Part shown: one piece after another, positions 53,278 to 62,101 of the stretch
How the letters are laid out: each line of letters begins with the position of its first letter
Numbering within the stretch: position 1 is the first letter of the stretch
NCBI GenBank assembly: GCA_902780385.1
Contig: CACZFF010000007.1
Span: 1 to 64,000 of the forward strand
Source of the DNA: an uncultured Lachnospiraceae bacterium
GTDB lineage: Bacteria > Bacillota > Clostridia > Lachnospirales > Lachnospiraceae
DNA: 64,000 bases
Direction: 5' to 3'
The notes under the pieces: generated by a model
What the model saw: the letters and a program-made list of their open reading frames with translations, nothing else
What the model was told of the DNA's origin: nothing
Databases searched by the model: none
Translations under genes and position numbers: made by a program

Positions 53278-55176
53278 TTGAAACGAATCGAATTATTGAA
53301 AAAAACCGGTATCTATTTTACAGCAATCGCACTCAGTGCTGTCATCGGAACTGCAACTCCGACGATGACCGTTTTTGCCTCTGAGGAAAAAACGGAAGAG
53401 ACAGAGACATCTTCCGATGAAAATAAAGCTAATATTGAAGGTGATCAGTCCAGCGAAGAAAATAAAGAAAAGGACGACGAAGGTGATACTGTTTCGTCCG
53501 GCGATAGTGATACTGTTTCGTCCGGCGATAGTGATACTGTATCGTCTGGCGGAGATGATACTGAATCGTCCAACGGAGATGATACTGAATCGTCCAGCGG
53601 AAGTAATACTGAATCGTCCGGCGGAAGTAATACTGAATCGTCCGGCGGAAGTAATACTGAATCGTCCGGCGGAGATGATACAGTATCGCCCGGCGGAGGT
53701 AATGAAGGACAATCAGGTGTAGGTGATGAAGGCGCTCAAACTGACGGTACTAATAAAGACAATACCAGTGACAGCGGAAATGGCTCCGGAGAGAATCCTG
53801 CGACAGAAACACCTGATCAATCACAGTCCGGCAGTACGACCAATAAGCCTTCTCAGCCTGGCTCCGGAAATACCGGAAACGGGTCATCGCAGTCTTCCTC
53901 GAATGCATCGTCTCAGACAGCCGCACCGACAACCGCAGAAGCAGCAGTCCCTACGGCTCCCTCGGAAGCTCCCGCAGCAGATACGCAGACCAATCAGCCA
54001 CAGCAGACCAGTACGCCTGTGGACCCGACCGGCAAATATAAGGATAAGGGTACGACCCTGGAGCCCGGTGAAACTCCTACCGGCTATAACCAGGCATTGA
54101 CTTTCACAGGTTCAAATGCTGACCTGATCGCCAGCCAGAACATTGTTTCCGGACTCTCGATCATGAAGGACAATTTCCGTTTCTATACGGTCGATAAAGT
54201 GCCTGCTGTAGCTCCCAAAGAGCAGCCCGTTTACGAGGATATGGACGACTTGTCCCGCGAGATCGGCATGCTGGCCGCGGATGATATTATGTATATCCTG
54301 AGCGAGGAAGATGATGACTGGCTTTATGTCGAATCCGGCAATGTGCGCGGATTTGTGCCGGAAGACGCCATCAAACGTGGTTCTGACTCGGAATCCAAAG
54401 GTAAAATCCTTTCCTTCGCCGAGGAGCGCATCCCTGCCTCCGAAAACAAAGCATTTACATTCAAGCGCTGCACGACCAAATCCACAGTTGTCGATAAAAA
54501 TTACGCAGTTGCCGACGTAGATACCTCTATTTTAGAAGCCACGGATGACAGCGCCCGCGAAATCGGACACCTTGCTCCCGGCAGTCTCTGCTATGTGCTT
54601 CTGCAGACGGATGAAAAGTGGGCTTATGTCGAGTCCGGCAATGTGCGCGGATTTGCCCGCACCGCAAACCTGACAACCGGCAGCGCAGCCAAAAAAATCG
54701 TCCAGCAGACCGGTGAGGTCTCCATGATATCCGCAGAGGAGTATGTTGCTCCCGCAGATAACAAGGCTCTGTATTACACACTGAACTCTGTGAAAGACGG
54801 CACCGTCTTCAGCAGCATCCGCACAGAGATCGTTGAAGAAGCAGCAAAATACATCGGCAACCCTTATGTATGGGGCGGAACATCCCTCACCAACGGCGCC
54901 GACTGCTCAGGTTTTGTACAGTCTCTGTACTCCCTGTTCGGATACAGCCTTCCCAGGGTAGCAGATGCACAGTCCCAGTACGGAACACAGATTCCTGTCG
55001 CGGACGCAGCACCCGGAGATCTGATTTTCTTCGCAGCAAACGGCTATGTTTACCACGTTGCATTGTATGCGGGAGATGGCATGACCATCGAAGCATATAG
55101 TGAAAACAGAGGCATTATCGCGACACCCATCGGCAACAGAGATGCTGTCTGGGCCACCCGCGTGATCGAGGATTGA
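53278..55176 (+). CDS. Secreted NlpC/P60 endopeptidase with SH3-like domains and a Ser/Gly repeat
   Basis: Peptidoglycan hydrolase of 632 aa. TTG 53278 is chosen as start because AAAAAGGAG lies just before it and the product then opens with a signal peptide (LLKKTGIYFTAIALSAVIG, cut near VFA-SEE). Residues 70-141 are nine 8-residue repeats of the type DTxSSGGS, and a Pro/Ser/Gln-rich linker follows to about 245. Two SH3-like segments have the repeated text WLYVESGNVRGFV and WAYVESGNVRGFA. The NlpC/P60 domain has Cys543 in GADCSGF and His593 in YHVALY. It probably cuts stem peptides during growth or separation. Confidence 0.94.
   Translation: MKRIELLKKTGIYFTAIALSAVIGTATPTMTVFASEEKTEETETSSDENKANIEGDQSSEENKEKDDEGDTVSSGDSDTVSSGDSDTVSSGGDDTESSNGDDTESSSGSNTESSGGSNTESSGGSNTESSGGDDTVSPGGGNEGQSGVGDEGAQTDGTNKDNTSDSGNGSGENPATETPDQSQSGSTTNKPSQPGSGNTGNGSSQSSSNASSQTAAPTTAEAAVPTAPSEAPAADTQTNQPQQTSTPVDPTGKYKDKGTTLEPGETPTGYNQALTFTGSNADLIASQNIVSGLSIMKDNFRFYTVDKVPAVAPKEQPVYEDMDDLSREIGMLAADDIMYILSEEDDDWLYVESGNVRGFVPEDAIKRGSDSESKGKILSFAEERIPASENKAFTFKRCTTKSTVVDKNYAVADVDTSILEATDDSAREIGHLAPGSLCYVLLQTDEKWAYVESGNVRGFARTANLTTGSAAKKIVQQTGEVSMISAEEYVAPADNKALYYTLNSVKDGTVFSSIRTEIVEEAAKYIGNPYVWGGTSLTNGADCSGFVQSLYSLFGYSLPRVADAQSQYGTQIPVADAAPGDLIFFAANGYVYHVALYAGDGMTIEAYSENRGIIATPIGNRDAVWATRVIED
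53485..53700 (+). repeat. Nine in-frame 24-nt repeats in the NlpC/P60 gene
   Basis: The unit is GATACTGAATCGTCCGGCGG plus AAGT or similar, coding DTESSGGS. Units 6 and 7 are identical at the protein level and almost so in DNA. Copy number changes would keep the frame. Confidence 0.92.
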
Positions 55177-55212
55177 CATTCGTTTATTCGCAAAAGGCAT
55201 CTTTAACGAATA

Positions 55213-55247
55213 GTTGGCGCCATAAAATGGCGCCAACTTCTTCTTTA
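55213..55247. terminator. Bidirectional terminator between NlpC/P60 and PepSY genes
   Basis: GTTGGCGCCAT (55213-55223) pairs perfectly with ATGGCGCCAAC (55227-55237) around AAA, with TTCTTCTTT behind. It lies between two convergent genes. Confidence 0.92.
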
Positions 55248-55266
55248 AAGATGCTGTTTCATTTCT

Positions 55267-56013
55267 TTAATCGTAATCAACTTCTGATTCGATGATCTCA
55301 CCGGTTACTGCATCTATTTCATACTCGTACTCCATATCATCATTATAAAACTCAATGTCATATTCATATTGTCCGTCATGTTTTTCAAGCTTTGCACTTG
55401 AGAATTTGACTTCGTCTTCTGAAAGTCCTGCGTGGTCAAGGGCTGTTTTTTTAGCCTGATCAACGCTGATGATGTTATTTGAATTTCTCTGTGGCGGTGC
55501 GGATTCTGTAGGTGCTTGTCCTGTTTGCTGAGACGTTTGCTGAGGATTTGAAGTTTGTTGAGGATTTTCCTGAGAAATTTCCTGTTCAGGTGCTTCAGCA
55601 GGCCTTTCAGGTGTTCCATCTGCCTGTTCTGTGCCTGTTGCTGTCTGTTGATCATTTTGGTCAGCGGGCTGTGGCGTTTTTTTGCCGATGTCTATAGCTT
55701 CATTTTCTAATTCTTTAGAGATTATAGACCCGTCCAGACCGCGGATTTTGTATTCGTACTCGATATCGTCTATACAAAATGTGATATGATATTCATGTTG
55801 TCCGCGGTAGTATCCGAGTCTCGTAGAGATTCCGGAGACATCGTCGGATTCGACTCCTGCATCCAGGATTGCAAACTCTTCCGCTGTCTGCGGGTCGATC
55901 AGTTTATTCTTTTTTACCACAGAGCCTGCATATGCAGTACCGGCAACGATTGCACCGATGACCAGGAGTGCTGAAAGAACTCCAAGTGCGATTCGGGAGA
56001 TATTATTTTTCAT
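55267..56013 (-). CDS. PepSY-domain membrane protein
   Basis: A 248-aa protein with an N-terminal membrane segment (about 6-28) and two PepSY domains, of which the second is the better conserved (DHAGLSEDEVKFSSAKLE then YEYDIEFYNDDMEYEYEID). They are joined by a Pro/Gln/Thr-rich linker with repeated NPQQTS. The start at 56013 fits AAAGGAAC; a GTG nine bases upstream is too near that site. It is the third gene of the leftward operon after the response regulator and histidine kinase, so it may be a sensed target or modulator of that system, or of a protease. Confidence 0.88.
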   Translation of the reverse strand: MKNNISRIALGVLSALLVIGAIVAGTAYAGSVVKKNKLIDPQTAEEFAILDAGVESDDVSGISTRLGYYRGQHEYHITFCIDDIEYEYKIRGLDGSIISKELENEAIDIGKKTPQPADQNDQQTATGTEQADGTPERPAEAPEQEISQENPQQTSNPQQTSQQTGQAPTESAPPQRNSNNIISVDQAKKTALDHAGLSEDEVKFSSAKLEKHDGQYEYDIEFYNDDMEYEYEIDAVTGEIIESEVDYD

Positions 56014-56146
56014 AGAATGCACGTTCCTTTCCCGATGATATGATCTCCGATGAAAGCTTGTCTGTATGGTACTTGTTGCTTATGGTACATCAGAAATATT
56101 AGAGTTTTCTTAGAAAAGGCCTTTGGATTATAAACTATTAGAGTTT

Positions 56147-57604
56147 TCAGGCATTGGAAATTGGGCTGTTGGAAACAGGAATGGAAAGGATAAATGTGCT
56201 TCCCGACTCTCCTGCTTTGTCGGAGCTTTCCGCCCTGATTGTGCCCTTATGAATTTCAGCGATCTTGAGAACGATGGAAAGGCCCAATCCGCTGCCCGGC
56301 ACACGGCCGGATTTATACGATGCACCCCGGTAGAAACGGTCAAAAATATGATCAATTTCATCCTGCGGGATTCCGGAACCGTCGTCTATGATATGACATT
56401 CTGCCATGTTTTCGGATGTCAGACACAGTTTTACAAGAATATTCCCGTTTTCCTTCCCGTATTTGTAGGCATTGTCGATCAGGTTGCGGATGGCGCGTTC
56501 AAGCAGAAAGTCATTTCCCTGAATGCGGACACCTTCCGCGATCTGAGCGGAAAGAACGATGTTTTTATATTTTATGAGGGACATGTCGTCGGCAAGGGCG
56601 TTCACAAGCTCAGTGTAATCAAGATCTGACAGAGGATAGTTTTCCGGGCGGAGTTCCAGGCGGGTATAATCGAGCATGGAGGCGATCAGGGTATTCATCT
56701 GTCGGCCCTGCCGTCTGATGACTTCCAGAGCCTGTCTGTACTGATCCTGTGTCCGGGGCTTTTCCAGTGCAAGCTCGGTCTGGGCCATGATGACAGCCAT
56801 GGGTGTACGCAGTTCGTGAGAAGCGTCGGACGTGAACTGCTGCTCTGTTTCAAAGGAATGTTCAAGGCGGTCAAACATACTGTTGAATGCCGTTGCGAGG
56901 TCATAGAGTTCCCGGTCGATTCCGGTGACTTCGATCCGCCGGTTCAGGTCCTTTCCCTGTGTGATTTCCGAAACAGTCTTTTCAATCCGCCGGACCGGGT
57001 ACAGGGCTTGTCTGGCAATCATCCAGCAGCCGATGATGCCGGCAAGCAGAAGGACCGGAACAAAAAACATTGCCGTTCGGATAATATCGTGCAGCTGCAT
57101 TTCCTCAGAGGAAAGTGTCACCACGCCGCGGATCCACAGATCTCCCAGCCCTTGTCCGGAAAGCTTACGGTCGTAAACATACCAGTTGCTGTCCGGAGCG
57201 GACTTGTATTTGTAAATGCGCGAGGAAATAAAGGTTTCATCCTCCATCTGCCGGGCAATCGGATTCTTGCCATAGAGCATAGAACCATCCGACGTATACA
57301 GAGCGCTCTGCACATCATTGATCTCATCAAGAAAATCGTCGTCGATCTCCAGCCAGCCGCTTCTGTACCGGATCCGCATATTGTCTGTATCCTCAGAACC
57401 TTCTTCGTTATCAGCATTGTAGAACTTGATCTTATCTGTATTTTCATTGACAGAACTCAGCAGGTAGCCCCTGACGGTTTTCTCAAGTATGGATCCGCTG
57501 ACAAAACGGAACATATGGAAGGTCAAAAGTTCCAGAGCGATCAGGATAAGGGCAGACCACAGGGTAATACGCAGAGTGATGGATCCCGGTCTGTTTTTCT
57601 TCAT
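56147..57604 (-). CDS. Sensor histidine kinase
   Basis: Membrane sensor kinase of 485 aa. Two membrane segments (about 10-33 and 177-199) enclose an extracytoplasmic sensor of about 140 residues, which I do not recognise. HAMP follows, then HisKA with His263 in TSDASHELRTPMAV, the N-box AIRNLIDNAYKYG, and G-boxes IDDGSGIP and GSGLGLSIV. It reads leftward after the response regulator (82 bp) and before the PepSY gene. The start is ATG 57604; a longer form from 57649 is possible. The signal is unknown. Confidence 0.93.
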   Translation of the reverse strand: MKKNRPGSITLRITLWSALILIALELLTFHMFRFVSGSILEKTVRGYLLSSVNENTDKIKFYNADNEEGSEDTDNMRIRYRSGWLEIDDDFLDEINDVQSALYTSDGSMLYGKNPIARQMEDETFISSRIYKYKSAPDSNWYVYDRKLSGQGLGDLWIRGVVTLSSEEMQLHDIIRTAMFFVPVLLLAGIIGCWMIARQALYPVRRIEKTVSEITQGKDLNRRIEVTGIDRELYDLATAFNSMFDRLEHSFETEQQFTSDASHELRTPMAVIMAQTELALEKPRTQDQYRQALEVIRRQGRQMNTLIASMLDYTRLELRPENYPLSDLDYTELVNALADDMSLIKYKNIVLSAQIAEGVRIQGNDFLLERAIRNLIDNAYKYGKENGNILVKLCLTSENMAECHIIDDGSGIPQDEIDHIFDRFYRGASYKSGRVPGSGLGLSIVLKIAEIHKGTIRAESSDKAGESGSTFILSIPVSNSPISNA

Positions 57605-57685
57605 ATCATGCACCCGTTTTCTGTGTTTAATAGCTGATTTCAATATCAAATAAATTATTTATTTCAAAGATTTTTTTTAATACTC

Positions 57686-58357
57686 TTACTCTTCCCTGAG
57701 AACATATCCCACGCCGCGGACGGTTCTGATCAGCTTCTGCGAATGATTTCCATCGATTTTTTTGCGCAAATAGCTTATATAAACATCTACGACATTGGTG
57801 CCGCCCTCGTAATCAAAGTTCCAGATATGGTTCTCGATCTTCTCCCTGCTGAGAACAATTCCCTTGTTGTAGAGAAGATACTGCAGGAGCTGATATTCCT
57901 TAGCCGACAGCTCGATCAAAACACCTGCCCGGCGGACCTCGTGGGATGCAATATCAAGGGTGAGATCTGCCGCGGTGAGCACATTATCACTGCTTCCGTG
58001 AGCAGTCCTGGTCAATACACGGATCCTTGCCATCAGTTCCTCGAGGGAAAATGGCTTGACAAGATAGTCATTGGCACCGGCATCCAGGCCGCGCACACGG
58101 TCCGATATGGAATCGCGGGCAGTCAGAAAGAGCACCGGCGTCTTTTTGCCGGCCTTCCGCAGGCTGTCCAGGACGGCAAATCCATCCGCGCCCGGCATAT
58201 TGATATCCAGGAGCACCAGATCATAATCAGCTGATTTCAGATACAATATCGCCTCTTTCCCGTCATAACAGCTGTCGACACTGTATCCTGCATCAGTGAG
58301 CTTCATATTGAGGATCGTATTCAGATCCATCTCATCTTCCGCTATCAAAACTCTCAT
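57686..58357 (-). CDS. OmpR/PhoB-type response regulator
   Basis: A 223-aa regulator with receiver domain (Asp51 in LVLLDINMPG, the acidic pair in IAEDEMD, Lys in LVKPFSLEEL) and winged-helix DNA-binding domain (IELSAKEYQLLQYLL onward, ending RTVRGVGYVLREE). GAGAGGCAGA precedes the ATG. It is the first gene of the RR-HK-PepSY operon and probably controls it and envelope genes; targets are unknown. Confidence 0.96.
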   Translation of the reverse strand: MRVLIAEDEMDLNTILNMKLTDAGYSVDSCYDGKEAILYLKSADYDLVLLDINMPGADGFAVLDSLRKAGKKTPVLFLTARDSISDRVRGLDAGANDYLVKPFSLEELMARIRVLTRTAHGSSDNVLTAADLTLDIASHEVRRAGVLIELSAKEYQLLQYLLYNKGIVLSREKIENHIWNFDYEGGTNVVDVYISYLRKKIDGNHSQKLIRTVRGVGYVLREE

Positions 58358-58500
58358 ATTTTCTGCCTCTCTACAAATCTCTACAAAATCTCTGCAAAAC
58401 TCAGCAAAACGAAGTCAATATAGCCGCACGGGCAAGTACAAATAAGCGGCCGCACGAACATGTACAAATACAAGTATTAAAAGTATAAACAAGAAACATT

Positions 58501-58557
58501 AAGCGCCGATTAATCCGTATTCATATTTGCAAAAAAATATCGGATTATTCGGCGCCT
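58501..58557 (-). terminator. Terminator-like hairpin after the 474-aa gene
   Basis: AAGCGCCGATTAATCCG (58501-58517) pairs with CGGATTATTCGGCGCCT (58541-58557) with a single mismatch. It ends transcription of the leftward gene 58567-59991 before the two-component operon. The region 58358-58500 has near-repeats of CTCTACAAA and CACGAACATGTACAAATA but no clear promoter. Confidence 0.75.
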
Positions 58558-58566
58558 CAAATTATA

Positions 58567-59991
58567 TCATTGCTCGATGGATGTCACGGTGTATTCAGAC
58601 TCCAGGGGAGCGACAGCCTGGGAAATCAGCTGTTCCAAAGTTTCGTATCCGGCAAGTGTGCGGAAACTCAGTATGCCCGGAACGGAGACTTCAGCGCCGT
58701 CGCCCAGAGCTTCGCCGATGAGCGGAATTGACGGTTTCCTGGGATGGTCATATTGTGCAAAATCCGCGATCACCTCTCCTGAATCATCCAGCATCAGATT
58801 TTCAAAGCGGACATAATAATAGTACTGAAGATCTTCGCCGGAGGAATTGGCGTAATTTACAGCAAAAACGCAGAAGAGATAATTCTGTATTCCGGAAGTC
58901 TGCATAACTGAATCCTGTGTACCGGCAGTCTCTTCCCCCAAGTCCTCTATTGTTCCGGCTGCTTGAGATCCTGCAGTTTGAGATCCGGATGCTGCAGTCC
59001 CGGAAACTGCCTCCTCTGCGGCAAAGTACATGCCTGCATCGTCCAGAACAAACATCTCGCTGTCTTCATACTCTTCCTCAAGCAGGGAAGAAGCCGCAAG
59101 ACGGCCCTGCTGCATGAGTGACTCCCTGTTTTCCGAGGTAAATGCGTCGATGTCTGTCGGGTTCACATACAGACCTGCCACAGTAAACCGGCGGGACAGA
59201 GAGACCGGCATGATATGGAACTCTTCTACGACACGGTTCAGGTCATATCCCTCATCTAAGGAGAGACTGATCTCAATCTGATCGCCGTTGCTGAGGCCTT
59301 CTGAAGGTTCGGGTGAGAAGCTGAAGGGATAATTGCTGTTGTAATAGATCTCTGTTCTGCCGACACCATTCAGACCCGTAAAAGCAAGCGTCAGGTCTTC
59401 AAAAGGGTCGTAGGGTGCCGCCTCGGTAAGTCCTTCTGCTGTTATTGAAACTGGATCGCACTCAAAGGAGAGATAAAATCCTCTGTCGCGCAGAAGGGTC
59501 CATGTCTCCTCACTGATATCCGCAAAGACCGTGACTGTGTCTCCGTTGGAAATACCCGGGACAGGGATCTCAAAATCCTCCTGCTGACTTACTATGTCCT
59601 CCTCATCATCAATGATGCTGATACTCGTCTCTCCTTCCGCCGCACTGATATGTAATTCGTATATCATGGAATCCGCGGCCTTTCGGGAAAGCGCAGCAGC
59701 TTCTTCCGGCTGCAGGGAGGAATCTTTCTTTTGAAGGATATCTTCAAAATCGGTCCTGAATGCATCCTCATCAAAAACAGGCTCAGCGACGGCATAACCA
59801 TCTGCGCCCTGTATAGAGATCTGAAGGTAGGGATCAAGCCATATAACCTTCACTTTTGTTTTGACTGACAGGTTCAATGCGAACACAATAATACCGCATT
59901 GAAGAATCAGCAGTATGATCAGAAAAAATTTCATTCCGCCGGTCAGCTTGTTCTTTCTGCCTGGGCCCGAATACATGTTTTGGGGAAACAT
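58567..59991 (-). CDS. Membrane-anchored protein of unknown function with repeated domain
   Basis: I do not recognise this 474-aa protein. ACAGGAGAA precedes the ATG at 59991. A membrane segment (about 20-41) is followed by an extracellular region with two similar stretches: one has ISIQGADGYAVAEPVFD and later GISNGDTVTVFADI, the other LAFTGLNGVGRTEIYYN and later GLSNGDQIEISLSL. This suggests a duplicated beta-rich domain. A Ser/Gly/Thr-rich insert (about 330-370) has the repeated text TAGSQTAGSQAAG. Possibly a cell-surface adhesion or signalling protein; function unknown. Confidence 0.7.
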   Translation of the reverse strand: MFPQNMYSGPGRKNKLTGGMKFFLIILLILQCGIIVFALNLSVKTKVKVIWLDPYLQISIQGADGYAVAEPVFDEDAFRTDFEDILQKKDSSLQPEEAAALSRKAADSMIYELHISAAEGETSISIIDDEEDIVSQQEDFEIPVPGISNGDTVTVFADISEETWTLLRDRGFYLSFECDPVSITAEGLTEAAPYDPFEDLTLAFTGLNGVGRTEIYYNSNYPFSFSPEPSEGLSNGDQIEISLSLDEGYDLNRVVEEFHIMPVSLSRRFTVAGLYVNPTDIDAFTSENRESLMQQGRLAASSLLEEEYEDSEMFVLDDAGMYFAAEEAVSGTAASGSQTAGSQAAGTIEDLGEETAGTQDSVMQTSGIQNYLFCVFAVNYANSSGEDLQYYYYVRFENLMLDDSGEVIADFAQYDHPRKPSIPLIGEALGDGAEVSVPGILSFRTLAGYETLEQLISQAVAPLESEYTVTSIEQ

Positions 59992-60113
59992 AAGCGGTAA
60001 TTCTCCTGTTTACATACAACATAAAGCAAAACAGGTGCAGATTTTATATCAAGGATTATTATAGCACGATTCATCATATGAACGCCTCAATGACTTTAGC
60101 ATGAAGGCATGAC

Positions 60114-60149
60114 GGCGATAAAAATGGCGATAAAAATGGCGATAAAAAA
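60114..60149. repeat. Three tandem 12-nt repeats
   Basis: GGCGATAAAAAT is repeated at 60114-60125, 60126-60137 and (last base changed) 60138-60149, directly next to the hairpin at 60150-60177. Confidence 0.85.
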
Positions 60150-60177
60150 CACAGATACCCGTACATGGGAATCTGTG
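60140..60177 (-). terminator. Orphan leftward intrinsic terminator
   Basis: On the minus strand CACAGATTCCC pairs with GGGTATCTGTG (60177-60150) and is followed by TTTTTTATCG. No leftward gene lies to the right of it up to the recombinase, so it may end an unannotated leftward transcript. The rest of 59992-60444 shows no gene I can support; it has scattered ATCAAATGT motifs. Confidence 0.6.
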
Positions 60178-60444
60178 TCTGTAGATACGATATAAATGCA
60201 CCCCGCAAATGTCCAACATAGCCTTCAGGTGCCAGTATGAAGGAATATGAATGGACCCGCAGGGCGCATAACATGTTGTGCATGCTTTACCCCCGGCCCC
60301 TCAAATGTATCACCATCAAATGTGACTACAAAGGACCGATATCCGCAGCGCAACATACCCATTCCTATCCCTATGGCTTAACTAATTGCTGAATCCTCAT
60401 GTTAACAAACCCCATCCAACATGTGCAAATAGTTAGCGTACTAA

Positions 60445-60473
60445 TTGAGTATTATTTTTTCATACAGTAAAAT
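60445..60473 (+). promoter_or_regulatory. Possible promoter of the recombinase gene
   Basis: TTGAGT (60445-60450) and TAAAAT (60468-60473) are 17 bp apart at the start of an AT-rich stretch that runs to 60580. Confidence 0.45.
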
Positions 60474-60569
60474 GATTGTCAATAGCATCAAATGTATATT
60501 TTGCTATTATATATTCCTTTTATACACCATTTCTATCTCATTTGATAGTATATATTAATATATGCAATT

Positions 60570-60685
60570 TTTCCCTTTAAGAGTCGCTTCCATAATATGA
60601 TACTTCCGTTTAGGCGTCGCTTCCAAAAATATGCGTTCCAAAAATATGGTACTTTCCCTTTGAGCGTCGCTTCCAAAAATATGTT
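60570..60685 (+). repeat. Iterons upstream of the recombinase gene
   Basis: Direct repeats of about 35-50 bp with the core GTCGCTTCCAAAAATATG: TTCCCTTTAAGAGTCGCTTC (60571-60600), TTCCGTTTAGGCGTCGCTTC (60604-60632), a half unit TTCCAAAAATATGGTAC (60636-60652) and TTTCCCTTTGAGCGTCGCTT (60653-60685). They end 43 bp before the start codon. Confidence 0.88.
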
Positions 60686-60728
60686 ACAATATCAAATATT
60701 AATAAAAATACAGGGGCATAGAGTAATC

Positions 60729-61937
60729 ATGACAGATCAAGTCAGAAAAGCAGATAAAAAAGCCAATAATAATTCTGATAAAAAAACTGATAAAAAAACA
60801 GAAGCCCGCGCGGAAAAGTATTCGCGTGCGCAGGAAATAAAAAACACCATGAAGATGCGGGAAATCCTCGATGAGCTCCCCCGCTTCTGCAGACAGTATT
60901 TCCGCGGAATTGAGGAGTCGACCGGTGCCCGCACGCGGCTGGCCTACGCCTATGATCTGCGGATCTTTTTTGAATTCATAGAAAGCGAAAACAGCGCTAT
61001 GAAGGGAACGGCGATCCGCGATTATCCAGTCAGTATCCTGGAGCAGATCGGCAAGGAGGATATAGAAGAATTTCTGGAATACCTGACCTATTATGAAAAA
61101 GACGGGCAGGTATTTACCAATGACGCTCGCGGAAAGGCCCGAAAACTCTCAGCTGTCCGCAGCATGTTTAAATATTTCTATACTTCGGAAATACTATCCC
61201 GGGATGTATCTGCTCTTGTCCCGCTTCCTAAGCTTCATGAGAAACCGATCATCCGTCTGGATGCAGATGAGGTGAACGATATGCTGAACAAAGCGGACAC
61301 AGGCTCTCAGCTCACCAAAAACCAGCAGCGTTTCCATGATAAGACCCGTCTGCGCGACATCGCTCTCCTCACTCTCCTTCTCGGCACCGGGATCCGCGTT
61401 TCGGAATGTGTCGGCCTTGATCTTGAAGATATCGATTTCAAGGAAAAGGGCATCCGCGTGCATAGGAAAGGCGGCTATGAGTCCATCGTCTACTTCGGCG
61501 ATGAAGTGGAATCCGCCCTGAAAGACTATCTGGAACAGAGAAAGCAGATCCTTCCCAAAGACGGCCATGAAAAAGCCCTCTTTCTCTCCCTCCAGAACAG
61601 ACGGATCACGGTGCGCGCCGTCGAAAACCTGGTCAAAAAGTACGCCGGCCTTGCGACTTCACTCAAAAAGATCACGCCGCATAAGCTGCGCAGCACCTAC
61701 GGGACCAGCCTTTACAGAGCGACAGGCGACATTTATCTTGTTGCGGACGTCCTCGGCCACAAGGATGTAAACACAACACGAAAACACTACGCCGCCATCG
61801 AGGAGGACCGCCGCAAGAGTGCCCGCAATATTGTCCGCCTCCGTGAATCCCACGATCCAGACGCTGCTGAATTATCAGAGCCTGACTCCGAATTCCCGGG
61901 TTCAGACTCTGAATCCCCCGATTCAGACTCTGAATAA
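60729..61937 (+). CDS. XerC/XerD-like tyrosine recombinase
   Basis: A 402-aa site-specific recombinase. ATG 60729 is chosen: it is followed by a Lys-rich tail of about 50 residues, then the SAM-like core-binding domain (RTRLAYAYDLRIFFEFI), and is preceded by AGGGGC. Catalytic residues are all visible: Arg in LLGTGIRVSEC, Lys in HRKGGYE, HKLR in ITPHKLRSTYG, His in LGHKDVNTT and Tyr in RKHYAAI. A Ser/Asp repeat tail (SDSESPDSDSE) ends it. It could be a chromosome-dimer resolvase or an element integrase; no dif or att site could be fixed. Confidence 0.92.
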   Translation: MTDQVRKADKKANNNSDKKTDKKTEARAEKYSRAQEIKNTMKMREILDELPRFCRQYFRGIEESTGARTRLAYAYDLRIFFEFIESENSAMKGTAIRDYPVSILEQIGKEDIEEFLEYLTYYEKDGQVFTNDARGKARKLSAVRSMFKYFYTSEILSRDVSALVPLPKLHEKPIIRLDADEVNDMLNKADTGSQLTKNQQRFHDKTRLRDIALLTLLLGTGIRVSECVGLDLEDIDFKEKGIRVHRKGGYESIVYFGDEVESALKDYLEQRKQILPKDGHEKALFLSLQNRRITVRAVENLVKKYAGLATSLKKITPHKLRSTYGTSLYRATGDIYLVADVLGHKDVNTTRKHYAAIEEDRRKSARNIVRLRESHDPDAAELSEPDSEFPGSDSESPDSDSE

Positions 61938-61987
61938 AGAGTAAAGCGGCATTTCATATTCATGGGTTGGAAATCACCTTATTCTAT

Positions 61988-62021
61988 AAAAAAAATCCGG
62001 CAGAGGGCCGGATTTTTTTTT
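61988..62021 (+). terminator. Intrinsic terminator of the recombinase gene
   Basis: AAATCCGGC pairs with GCCGGATTT around AGAGG, followed by a run of T. Confidence 0.93.
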
Positions 62022-62101
62022 GCAAGTTTAAATTGATTCTTCTAAACGATCGCAGATTATAAACCATCGCAGAGACATTTGTTGATGTCTGCCTATTCGG
62101 A

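Noticed and set aside
53485..53700. CRISPR-like or satellite array
   Set aside because: The 24-nt units are contiguous, keep the reading frame and encode a low-complexity part of a secreted protein.
60074..60283. Leftward 69-codon open frame in the 59992-60728 gap
   Set aside because: No ribosome site, it runs through the terminator hairpin and the 12-nt repeats, and the product shows no family pattern.
60570..60690. CRISPR array
   Set aside because: The repeats have unequal spacing, only about three copies and no unique spacers of constant length. No cas genes are in the window.
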